From Phanerodontia chrysosporium (lineage: Eukaryota; Basidiomycota; Agaricomycetes; Polyporales; Phanerochaetaceae), in the NCBI GenBank assembly GCA_001910725.1, contig MJGA01000069.1, positions 1 to 57,941 of the forward strand: a stretch of 57,941 bases of DNA, in the 5' to 3' direction. The position numbers were made by a program, and so were the translations under genes. This document shows positions 10,209-19,629 of this stretch, piece by piece. The first letter of the stretch is position 1, and each line of letters begins with the position of its first letter. The notes under the pieces were generated by a model that was not told the origin of the DNA, did not search any database, and saw nothing but the letters and a program-made list of their open reading frames with translations.

Positions 10209-11384
10209 TTAGGCTTTTCCCGAAGGAGCAGCCTTCTGCTTGGCCTTGTAGGCGACCTTCGCAGCGGGAGCCATGTTAGGGCAGTCCTCTACCATGTGCT
10301 TGCCCTGTCCGCAATAGAAACACAGGCCCTCCTTGCGACGTCGCTCTTTTTTAGCTGCGCTAAGAGGTCCACGCTTGACAGCGTCGATCTTCATGGGCAC
10401 AACCTGCGACGTCGACGCGGGGACAGCGGCAGGTACAGCAGCGGCAGGAAAGCCACCAGCGCGAGGGCGCGGAGGTGGGTCTCGACGACCCGAAGACGAC
10501 GAAGTCTTCGACTCAGCCTTGCACTTGAGCTCACGCTCGTGCAGCTGGTCGTCGATCTCCGTGCACAAACGTGCGTACACGTCGAAGGAAGTGGGGAGAG
10601 TCTTACCGAGGAGGAGGTCTTTAACCTCTGCCTTTAGTCCCTTGCGGAACATCGCGATCTTGATGTTGTCCGGCAGGCTGAGGTCCTTGTGCAGCTCGCG
10701 TGAGCGAGAGACGTACGCGTGGTAGGAGCCTGTCTGACGCAGATTCTCGAGCTTGCGCATAGACGTCGCCGTGACATTCGAGTCGCCGAAATGACGCCTG
10801 AAGTCAGCAAGCAACGCTGCGAAGTCGTTGAGCATGCCCGGATTATAGTCGCGAAGACCATAAAACCAGGACTTGGGCGATCCGGACTTCAGGTAACCCG
10901 CCAGGTATAACGACTTATCATAGTCGCTCACAAGCGTCACTCTCTGCAGGTGTACTGCATTCGAGATGTCGTCGATAAACGACTCGACGTTCGCGGCGCT
11001 ACCATCGAACTGGACAGGTTCCTTGAATCGCGGAACCCCTCGAGGCTCGGGGAGGGTAGGCGCCGGTACCACGGGGGGCACCTGCGCCGCCTGCTGCGGG
11101 ACAGCTGTTTGCGCAGCCTGGGCCTGACTACGGAGGTAGTCGGTGAGCTCTTGAAGCGAGGTCGAGAGCCGGTCCTGGGACGCTTGGAACAAAGAGACCC
11201 GAAGCCCGACGTCGTGCACTGCAGCCCAAAGGGCCTGCCGCTCTGCCTCAGGTGTGGCAAAGGGTGGTGGGACGCCAGGTGGGAGTGCTTCGTAGCCGGG
11301 ATCGACCGGCTGCGTGTCAGGCGCGATATTCGCGTCCAACACGACGTCCTGGTCGGTCCAAGGGTCGGTGAAGCCTGTAGCCAT
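10209..11384 (-). CDS. gag: Retrotransposon Gag polyprotein
   Basis: A 391-aa open frame. The N-terminal third is Pro/Ala/Gln-rich. A retrotrans_gag-like capsid region follows (about residues 115-275, with FDGSAANVESFIDDI and PKSWFYGL). Then comes a basic stretch and a single CCHC zinc knuckle, CFYCGQGKHMVEDC, near residue 355, which binds RNA during packaging. Size and order match Ty3/gypsy Gag proteins of basidiomycetes. The frame is intact although the element's pol is missing, so the loss may be recent or the Gag may be retained; the sequence does not decide. It is followed in another frame by the protease segment. Confidence 0.85.
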   Translation of the reverse strand: MATGFTDPWTDQDVVLDANIAPDTQPVDPGYEALPPGVPPPFATPEAERQALWAAVHDVGLRVSLFQASQDRLSTSLQELTDYLRSQAQAAQTAVPQQAAQVPPVVPAPTLPEPRGVPRFKEPVQFDGSAANVESFIDDISNAVHLQRVTLVSDYDKSLYLAGYLKSGSPKSWFYGLRDYNPGMLNDFAALLADFRRHFGDSNVTATSMRKLENLRQTGSYHAYVSRSRELHKDLSLPDNIKIAMFRKGLKAEVKDLLLGKTLPTSFDVYARLCTEIDDQLHERELKCKAESKTSSSSGRRDPPPRPRAGGFPAAAVPAAVPASTSQVVPMKIDAVKRGPLSAAKKERRRKEGLCFYCGQGKHMVEDCPNMAPAAKVAYKAKQKAAPSGKA

Positions 11385-11993
11385 GAGAGAATATCAGTAG
11401 AATTAGCCCGGGAGGGCTCGAAATGCGAAAGAAAGGTGAAACGAAGGACGCAGCGTGTTTCCGGACGAAACCGGGCGGCTGCCGAGCGAAGAAGTCGAGG
11501 TCCGAGAGGGGGGGGCGAATCCAAACTGTGAAGGGCACGCCTAAGCGCCTTCCGAAGACAGGACGGACGTCGAGCGAGGGAACGGGCACGGCGAGAGAGC
11601 AGGAGCAAGGGGACCCAACACGGGATTCGCGAGGATACAGGATGGCGGGTTGCAGGTATAAGTGAGACGACGACGAGAGGGAAGTCAGGAACCGGAGCTA
11701 CCTAATTAGGAAGGTGACTAAGAAAGCGGAAGCAAAATCGAGAGGCGTAGCGAGAACGAGTACGGGAGCCAATGAGAATGTAACTAAGGTCCGGATCGAG
11801 GCCCGAAGGCGTGCTAGAGTGCCCATGACGTACTACAGAGACCGTGGTGAGTGCTACAATGACCGTGGTGTGTGCTACAATGACCATGGGCGGAGCCCTC
11901 CGAGGTGAACCGCTCGCGCGCCGCGCCGAGCGCAGGCACGCGCGAGCGTGGTGACCCTAGCCTCGTACTAGGGGTAACGGTCAAGCCGTTACA

Positions 11994-12480
11994 CATGTCT
12001 GCTCTCGCCCTTGTTCCTCACGTTCTGTCTTCCTCACACCGAATTTGAAGCCCATTTTGCACATGTAGGGTCTCCTAAAGTGTATTTATACGATCCCATC
12101 TTGCCAAATTATTTTGGACGTGCATGATGCCAAAGTGGGGGAAGCGGGAAAAACGAGCGTTTCCCGCTTCCCCCCATCCGACAGTATTTTGCTGATGATC
12201 GACGAGGCGTCGCGCTTCCTCTCCCTTGAGTCTTGCTCTCGTGGCTCTCGCCCACTCCCTGCCGTCGTCTGCGTGAATGAAGGTATACTCAGTTGTTGTA
12301 GCTGGCTGATACTAGGCTGATGCGCATGACAACGCTACTGGTCAAATGGCATCAGGGTCGCGATCAGGCACCAACCGCGCAGTTCCGTGACCGCGAGAGC
12401 TTGATTCCAACTGCCATCCCGTCTTGAGCGATGCCACAACTCACTTCTGCTCTGCCTCCTCCCAACGCAAGAGGCGCAAA
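11994..12480. other. Intergenic region with strong hairpin
   Basis: Between the retroelement's LTR edge and the DEP gene. It contains a perfect 15-bp inverted repeat at 12137-12174 and presumably the promoter of the downstream gene. No gene was seen. Confidence 0.5.
12137..12174. repeat. Perfect 15-bp inverted repeat (hairpin)
   Basis: The arms GGGGGAAGCGGGAAA and TTTCCCGCTTCCCCC flank an 8-nt loop. There is no T-run typical of a terminator and no known element; it could be a protein-binding site or a small fold-back insertion. Confidence 0.85.
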
Positions 12481-13803
12481 ATGACCACCGCAGGCAGGAA
12501 GCTCGGTGCGGGGTCTTCTCGTAGAGGAGTGTTGAAGACAACCAAGTCAGGGCGGCCATTTGCCCGGGTGCGTCTATTGCATTGCTCAAATGCGTTGTTG
12601 AAGGCTAATCGACGTGTTATTTGCAGAATCTACTTGACATCTATGCAGCATTTGCGCTCGCACTTCCCTTGCACAGAACCTATCGCTGGTTTACACGGTA
12701 CGAAGACGTGTTTGTGTTGTAAGTGCTGCACAGAGCTACCTCGTGTTCTACCACCCTAAATGCCCTCTAGTGATGACGCCTTGCGTGTACTAGCCAACCT
12801 GAAAGTGCTACAGCGCCTCACTGGCCCACAGGCACCCACTGAACCCGGTACAACTGCCGTCAAGACCCTCACGTACAACCTTGTGCCAGACTCTGCACAC
12901 CGGTTGTGCGAGCTGTTCATGGCGGCGCGGCTCATTGCAGACGTAACTGACCCCCGATCTCGCACCTTTGTGCACGCTGGCGTATACGTGCTCACACCAA
13001 AGGGCCTACACATCGCCGAGCAGTTCGTCGCGCGCAGCGGGGGGTCGTCCGTCATCGCAGAGAGCCAGTTGACGCAAGCAGCAGCGCACGCAGCAGCAGC
13101 AAGCCTGGCGCAAAGCAGCGACAGTCCCATGGAGTCTGCGGCACTGCGGCTGCTCGCGGTCCAACCAGTATGCCCGACGTTGCTGCATCTCGTCCGCGGG
13201 TGGGATGACGACGAGGTTGTCATGTCCGCGGACGTTGTGCGCGCGGCCTTCCGCTGGTTCCTCGGACGTGCAACAAAGGATGGCCAGATGTTCGCGACTG
13301 ACGAGACTGGAAAGTACAAGCAACATGCCTCAGGAGTCCAGGCCGAGATGTGCTTTAGAGCAGCAGACGCTGTCGACCGGTTACTCGACCACACATCGCT
13401 CCTTGGGCCGGACGAGGCTGGGAAGCTCCTCGCACACTGCGTTCGCCTCGGCCTCCTCGAGGCAGCGCACCTCGGTGAGCGCAAGCGTAAGACAACCAAG
13501 GTGTACACTGCGACTGCGCAAGGCGGTGCCGAAGAGGGAATGCAGGTGCGCTGGAGCCCTTCCATTGCAGAGCTGTAGGGCTGACGTATTGTTCAGGCAA
13601 CCGGCGAGTTCGTCCTGAGCCCCAAGGCTGTGTATCGTTTGACAGAAGAGGGTCGCCGCGTCGCTGGCGAGCTCGAGGGTGATCAGTTGGACGTACCCCT
13701 TCTCACCTCTGGCTATTCCACACCGTCCGCCCTCCCTCGTTCAGATGAAGAACGCGTCGGCGGAGTATACATGACGACGAGGGAGGTGGGCACCGCCGAG
13801 TAG
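12481..13803 (+). CDS. Sst2/FlbA-type DEP protein lacking the RGS domain
   Basis: Exons 12481-12567, 12627-12718, 12771-13545 and 13597-13803 give about 386 aa. Family knowledge: fungal Sst2/FlbA/RgsA proteins have a fungal DR/DEP region that docks on receptors or membranes, then an RGS domain that accelerates GTP hydrolysis by G-alpha. Seen here: the N-terminal DLxxxxALALPLxxxxxxFTRYEDVF block, a NLKVLQR strand, LVPDSAHRLCELFMAARLIAD, FVHAGVYVLTPKG (first DEP-like unit, residues about 30-150), and a second unit ending YRLTEEGRRVAG (about residue 340). The protein stops where FlbA-type proteins would enter the RGS domain, and no RGS-like sequence follows before the convergent gene. It is either a true truncated paralogue, perhaps a dominant competitor for docking, or a pseudogene. 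Confidence 0.75.
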
Positions 13804-14235
13804 TTGAATATGGACATGTATGGGCTTGGGTAATCTGTTTTCGAGTGTAGTTCCTCACTTAGCTTGGCCACGGGCTGTGTATGATAGTGTATAGTATACT
13901 TGGGAATGACAGTGGTTTTCGCTGGCGACATGGCGAAGAAGGCGAGCACGCGCGACCGACAGCCGCAATATTGTCAAGGGGTTATCCGAAACCGCCGACA
14001 CGACGCTGCGCTACTAACGTTGTCCTCAGCCGGACTCTGCGCACCGCACTAAGTCCTCTCAGACGAGCGAGAGAGGAAGACTTGTAATTGGTAACGGCAA
14101 ATGTCCAGCCGGGAATAAAGTACAACCTTCAACGAAGATCTACATGTATCACAAGTCCCAGGGTAGAGAATGGCGAAATGCTACGAACGACCGAAAAAAA
14201 GCAGATGACAAAGACAACACTACCTCGTCGCGACC
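13804..14235. other. Convergent 3' intergenic region
   Basis: Lies between the 3' ends of the DEP gene and the NIPA-type transporter gene. I searched it for a lost RGS domain and found none. No gene was seen. Confidence 0.5.
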
Positions 14236-17007
14236 TCAGACCCGCCCAGATCCCCGTGGCGCCGATACAAGCCGCACGCTACCCTCTGGCGGGTAGTCCT
14301 GGTCCGATAGGCTCTCCTCGTCACTCGGGCGGTGCCACAGGCTCTCGCTTTCCTCACGATCGTCTGCGCTATCGCCTCGCGGGTAGTGGCGCGCGCTCGT
14401 GGGGCGTCCCGGGCGGCGGTGGTGTCCGTGCGAACCATGCTCGTCGGGCTCGTGGTGGGTGCCGACGAATGCGGGGTCGACGCTGACTTGCGAGTCTGGC
14501 CGTCCGACGGTCGCCGTGCTCGACGAGAAGCTCGGGAAACTGGACACGGTCGTCGTCGATGGCGAGTTCGCGAATGGGTCTGTCGCACGGGCGCGGAACG
14601 GGTCGTCGTAGACTGTCGGGGGTGCAGAGCGCAGGCCAACCATCTCGGTGTCGTCCGAAGTGGTCGAGAGGGTCGATGACGAGTCGCTCTCGGGTAGATG
14701 CTGTAGCTCGAACGGTCAGATCGTGCTGTAGCGTTGGAGGCGAAGGACGCACCGGCAGTTGTGAGGATCCGCTCCACAGCGCGCTTCGGTGCTCATGTGT
14801 CGCTGGCGTGCCCATCGCATCTCGACCAGCTACAGGATAGTTGTGGACGATATCTTCGTCGCCGAACTTGATGGTCTGCTTCCGTGGCGTCGCGATGTCA
14901 CTGCCGAGGGAGATGGTATCGGCGGCGGGCACAGGCGGGTCGTAAAGCTGGTGTCGCTTCATGCCCGGGGGAGCACCCATGGCGTTGTAGTGCGGACGCT
15001 CGTCCTCGCTGAGGGTGTGCCCATGGCGGTTGCGCAAGCTAGCGTTTGTCGCGCGGCTAGACATGCTCATGCGCCGGGCGCTGCGAGCGCGGATGATGCT
15101 GCCCATCGTGCCGAAGCTTCCACGGAGCGTGTCGATGCCGGGGTCCTCGATCGCGGAGAGGTTCTTCTCGTCGACACCAGCCGTGTTGCTTCGCGCGGCT
15201 TGGAGGAGCATCGTTGAGCGGCGGTCGAGGCCAGGCACCTTGAGCTGTGTGGGGTCAATCTTGGAAAGCTGCAGGATAGTAATGCCGACGCAGATGACCA
15301 GGAAGCCCATGACCAGCGTTATGATCTGCATAGGGGGCGCAGATAGACCCTTGAAGAGCACAATCGTTGTGATGATAGAGAAGAATGTGACTAGCGACGG
15401 TCGGCGAGCGTTCACGGTGGCTAACAGAAAGTAACTCACATATCACGTAGTAGGTCGGAGTGACTGCCGACATGACGAGTCAGCCTCGAAGTACCGATGT
15501 TACGATAAACTATCTTACCCATTGCTGTATAACACGTTCATTAGCATGCTCAGCGTCGAAGTTCCGGACCGTACTCACCAGTATTGAATAGCGCCAGCGC
15601 GACGTTCAAATAATACACCTCCGTAACTACGCGTTTCGATCAATGTTCGCTGAGCTGCGCTAATACTGATCAAGAACGTACTCAGGGTTACGGCAATAAA
15701 TACCATAAGGAAGTATATGAACCAGTGTTTGAACTGCCACAACGCGGGTCAGCGGAATGTCGGCATCTGGACGCTGCAGGGCGCACCTGGTTGTCGCCCA
15801 TGGCGGTGGTGACAATAGCGGATCCCAGGCCAGTCGTGACAGAAACGCTGATGCCGCCGATCATGCTGCAGACCATGATGTACCACAGCATGCTTTTCTT
15901 GCCGTACCTGCCGGGCACGCGTCAGAGCTGGTCGTGGCGCGCGCTGCGTGATGCCTTACCGGGGCGCGAAGAAGAAGATGATGACGAGAGCGGCGGCAAT
16001 GAGGATGCTGCCGTAGACGATAAAGCCGGGGCTCAGGAAGAGCTTCTGAAACTCGGTGATCTGGCCCACAGACTGCTCTGAGGGGCCGTTCAGCGCAATG
16101 ATGACGGATCCAATCTAAGCATTCTGACGTCAGACAAGCGAGACAGAAGCGCAGGGATGAGGAGGGACATACGATACATAGAGTGCATCCAAGCCAGCCG
16201 AAGAGAGTAAGCTTTTCGTTGAGAAACAGGGACGAGAGGATTGCGCAGATAACGACCGAGAGTGCGCCCATGGGCGTAACGACAATTGCTTCGACAAAGG
16301 CGTAGGCTGGTGAACTGAGATGAGGATGGTGTTTCTCTTCGAGGTATGCGCAGGGGACGCACCTGCGAAATTACACAGCTCGCCAGCAATCATCACTAGA
16401 GTAGGCGGTCAGGGCAAGTAATGGAGCAAATCTAGGGTACGCACTGATCATCCCTAGCCACCATAGTGGCGACTTGAGGTATCCTACGCCCTCGCCTGCT
16501 ACTCCGCCGGCCTGCGACCGCAGGAGGCCCTTCTTTTTGAAGACAAAGCTGCTTCCAATAAGGCAGCCGGATGTTATTGCAAGGATGATGCCTACAACCT
16601 GTGCATGGAATTTTGTCAGCCCAGGGCACGAGGGGAGACATGGGCACGGCAGGGGAATGGACCGCGCGAACGCGTCGCGACTTCGCTTCAACTGGACACC
16701 GCGCACGGAAAGCGTGACAGGAAGCAGGAAGGAGGTCGCACGGGGGAGATATCGCGTCTGGGCGTGTCCCTGGCCGTGGCCGTTATCATTTGTATCCGCC
16801 CAGACTCTTGGCCTTGGGAAGTTGGTCTGGCCCTGCGCGGCCGCATGCGAGCGGCGAGGACAGTCCTCCCCCGTTGTCCATGCCCCGAATGAGAAGGGGG
16901 GGCGTACAGACCTTGAGATTCCCTGGAGCCTTGAAAGCTGCGGCAGCGGTACTCGAGGCCGAGGCTGAAGCGGAAGTCGTCGTAGTCGGGGATATTGAGG
17001 ACGACAT
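14236..17007 (-). CDS. NIPA-type magnesium transporter (DUF803)
   Basis: A multi-exon membrane protein of the NIPA/DMT superfamily, which carries Mg2+ across plasma or endosomal membranes. The start is ATG at 17007: exon 1 (17007-16912) gives a Ser/Thr/Ala-rich leader and joins in phase to [20 protein letters not shown] (exon from 16598). Further helices: [11 protein letters not shown], then [20 protein letters not shown] with the family's PMGALSV signature and LNEKL, a loop [38 protein letters not shown], and [19 protein letters not shown]...[17 protein letters not shown] last helices. About nine TM segments precede a long Ser/Arg-rich cytosolic tail (from about 15230 to the stop at 14236), which includes one late intron near 14690-14745. 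Introns mostly begin GTGCGT. Confidence 0.88.
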
Positions 17008-18434
17008 GGGCAGAGTTCGATGGGACCCTGCGACGTCTAGTGGTATTTGTACAGAGATATGAGGTCGTTATGGGGTGTCGTGAGCGGAAACGTGAGTAAG
17101 GAGGCTAAGGCCGGAGGGTGGAGCTAATACACAAGGTTGGTGGTACACGAGCCAGGGACGCCAGTAGCCAGACGAGGATCCAAGGCGAGGGCTGAGCGAG
17201 AGGCGCAGCGAGGAGATGGAGAGGCACGATGCCCGTCGGTGCCGCGTTGGAGGTCGTTGGGACGGATGAGGGAGATGAGGGTTCGTTTCAAGTCTCTCTC
17301 TCTCGAGGAACGCCGTGCCGGACACTGGCGGCATGCCCAAACCGGACACTACCATGGCGATGCACTCGTCTTTCCCTCCCCAGTCTCCTGCCCCCTTCCT
17401 TCCTCTCGTATTTTCACAGATGTAATCGATATTATATTTCCGTCCCGCTCGGTTTCACGGCGAGCAAGGCCACACTCCTCGTTCGGCAGTGCAGCCTGCA
17501 GGCGCCCCACGTGCGCAAGTGATCGCCCTCCTTGCTTTCCGCTGCCATCCACGTCCACCTCCCCGACACCTGCGCGTCGAATCATCCTTCGTTACCATCG
17601 TCACCCTGTCATCCTCCTCTGCAGGTCTGTTCATACGCCCACATTGATTCAATCGTCTAGCTGGAGTGCCTAAGCACCGCAGGCTTTGCCCTCATTCTAC
17701 GTACAGGGGCTAGCGCAACCAGATAATGATTTACGCTGTATATATCCTGAGCTAGTGCTTCCCTGCGCCCGGTCGACGCATTGCACACCTTCAAGGTTTC
17801 GACCGCAATTTCCGTCTTCGTGCTAGCACTCTACGTCGACAAAGCTCCCTTTACTCGTAGTTCGCCTCAGCATATCCCCTCTGTCATGCAGGCCCTGCTT
17901 CTCTTGCCATCGTATCCTCCTCGTTGTCCTCATCTGGTGGTATCGCACCGACACGTGTCATCTGGCTGCTGGATACGAGCGTCGCTATTCGCTGCGTTCA
18001 TCTCACCAACGCGCGACAGCCGCCATCTCCGCACCATCTCGTCTCGAAGCCTCCGACAGCCAAGAGCCTTCCACTCTGCGATCTTTCGTCATGCATTCAT
18101 GTCGCACCCTCGACACTTTGCGATCACCTCTATGTTTGAGCTGCGCTCCCGTACTCTTAGTCAGTCAGTCTCGTGGGTCGCTGACTATTCCCTGCCCCTG
18201 TGGAAGGCGTCTACACCGAGTCACCTCGCCGAAGACCTGCGCTGGCCATTCACGACAGGCTCACTCTGATCACGGTCCCATAACCGCATGTGAACGTGAT
18301 GAGTCTGCGTTCCCGTGCTCTTCGGATACAGGTCCGAGGGCACCACGTCGATCGAGTATAAAGTACTCGTCAGCCCACGCTCGCATTTCTCATCGCGCTC
18401 CGTCATTGCTCACCCTCAGCACCTCCCGACAACC
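17008..18434. other. Divergent promoter region
   Basis: About 1.4 kb between the divergently transcribed NIPA gene (start 17007) and the cyanamide hydratase gene (start 18435). Several open frames are present but none has motifs or consistent coding character. A TATA box for the right-hand gene is at 18357. Confidence 0.5.
18357..18363 (+). promoter_or_regulatory. TATA box of the cyanamide hydratase gene
   Basis: TATAAAG lies 78 nt upstream of the ATG at 18435, the usual distance for a fungal TATA promoter with a short leader. Confidence 0.6.
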
Positions 18435-19296
18435 ATGGAACGTCTCGAGAACATTGAAAAGTACGGCTATACTCCTGTACCCCGTGACCCCGAGGTCTTG
18501 CTCGCCGGCCATCCTACCGCAGGCGGGCCCAACCCCCAGCAGGCCGATTACTCGTTGGAGGAGCTCGCCTTTCCCGACAGCGAGCTCGTCCGCCGCAGCA
18601 AGGCATTTGTCGAAAAGGAGCTCAACCGGCCCACGTTCAATCACAGCCACCGCGTCTTCATTTATGGTGCGTCGCCCGTCCCCGTACGCCCGCGTCCTTC
18701 TGACCCGTGTGCACAGGCACGGCGCTCGTACGCAAGCACTTCCCCGAGTGGCGGTACGACCCCGCAGCATACTACCTGAGCTGCCTGTTCCACGACATCG
18801 GGACGGCGGAGCGGTACCTCGCGACGACAAAGATGTCCTTCGAGTTCAAGGGCGCGATCATTGCGCGCGAGTTCATTCTCGAGCACGGCGGCGAGGAGGA
18901 TCTCGCGGACGCAGTGTGCGAAGCGATCATTCGCCACCAGGACATCTTCGTCAAGGGCGGGAATATCACCGCTGTCGGGCAGGTGCTGCAGCTCGCAACG
19001 ATCATCGGTGGGTTGCATTCTCCTTTTCGTCTGGCTCATTCTGACGCTGTGCAGACAACGTCGGGCTCCGCGCAGATCTGCTAAGCACGCGCCTCATCGA
19101 GTCTACCGTTCGCGCGTTCCCGCGGCTCGAGTGGGCATCGTGTTTTGGGGCTACAATCGAGCGGGAGCTCGCGCTGAAGCCGTGGTGCCACACGAGCACG
19201 TTCGAGGTGCCCAACTGGCGCGAGGGTGTGCCGAGCAACTTTGCGACGGATGTGAGGAAGAACGAGCTTATGAACAAGTATGACAAGGGTTTGTAG
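18435..19296 (+). CDS. Cyanamide hydratase-like HD-domain protein
   Basis: Exons 18435-18666, 18717-19007 and 19055-19296 encode 254 aa. Family knowledge: fungal cyanamide hydratases (urea hydro-lyases, also DDI2/DDI3 of yeast) add water to cyanamide to give urea, using a metal-binding HD domain. Seen: NHSHRVFIYG (first His, about residue 70), the HD pair in CLFHDIG (about residue 105), then AIIRHQDIF (about residue 165) as a further metal-ligand His. The C-terminus WCHTSTFEVPNWREGVPSN is also typical of the family. All three metal-site elements are intact and introns keep phase, so it is probably functional. Reasonable start: ATG 78 nt after a TATA box. Confidence 0.85.
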
Positions 19297-19629
19297 TGTA
19301 GTCGGTATCGTGGAATGTGACATTTTGATATCTGCGTGCTGTCACGAAACTCGTTGGACTTGCTGTATTGCAACCCTTGCGAAGGCGTGTCGCCAACTCG
19401 TGCGAGTGATCCCGTAATATGTCATTTCGGGAATGCGCGCCAGCAGGTCTCCCAAGCGGCGTCGGTCGCCAGTGGCGAGCATCACGGACTGCCTGCGTTT
19501 GCAAAGCAGACACAGCAAGCAAATCAGGTTGGTCAGAAAGGCGCGTATGTATTATGTGAGTCGATACAGTTATGGAATGATTAGCGTGGGCGTATGTCGT
19601 ATATGAAGTCGTCAATGTGTCGTGAAGCT
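19297..19629. other. Convergent 3' region with one palindrome copy
   Basis: Between the 3' ends of the cyanamide hydratase and carboxypeptidase genes. It contains one palindrome copy (GGTCGCCAGTGGCGAG, 19465-19480). No gene was seen. Confidence 0.5.
19465..19480. repeat. Dispersed palindrome copy
   Basis: GGTCGCCAGTGGCGAG shares core and both arms, except one terminal base, with the palindrome family of the 6.5-8.4 kb array. It stands alone here, in a 3' intergenic position 11 kb away. Confidence 0.8.

Larger units (their letters stand above)
9840..11993 (-). mobile_element. Truncated Ty3/gypsy-like retroelement (5' part)
   Basis: Reading the minus strand: a probable 5' LTR start TGTAACGG at 11993 with a nearby inverted repeat GTAACGG...CCGTTAC, an untranslated leader, a Gag gene (11384-10209), then the start of a protease (10143-9907). 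Reverse transcriptase, RNase H, integrase and 3' LTR are absent. The sequence beyond about 9840 is unrelated. The inner end of the LTR and the primer-binding site could not be fixed by eye. No target-site duplication can be tested because the 3' end is lost. Confidence 0.75.

Noticed and set aside
10950..11608. Plus- and minus-strand frames overlapping the Gag N-terminus
   Set aside because: They are in alternative frames of Gag or the LTR leader and carry no motif; the Gag frame with its CCHC knuckle is decisive.
17781..19044. Ser/Arg/His-rich frames on the plus strand upstream of and within cyanamide hydratase
   Set aside because: They run out of frame through its exons and through pyrimidine-rich upstream DNA. 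Composition explains them.
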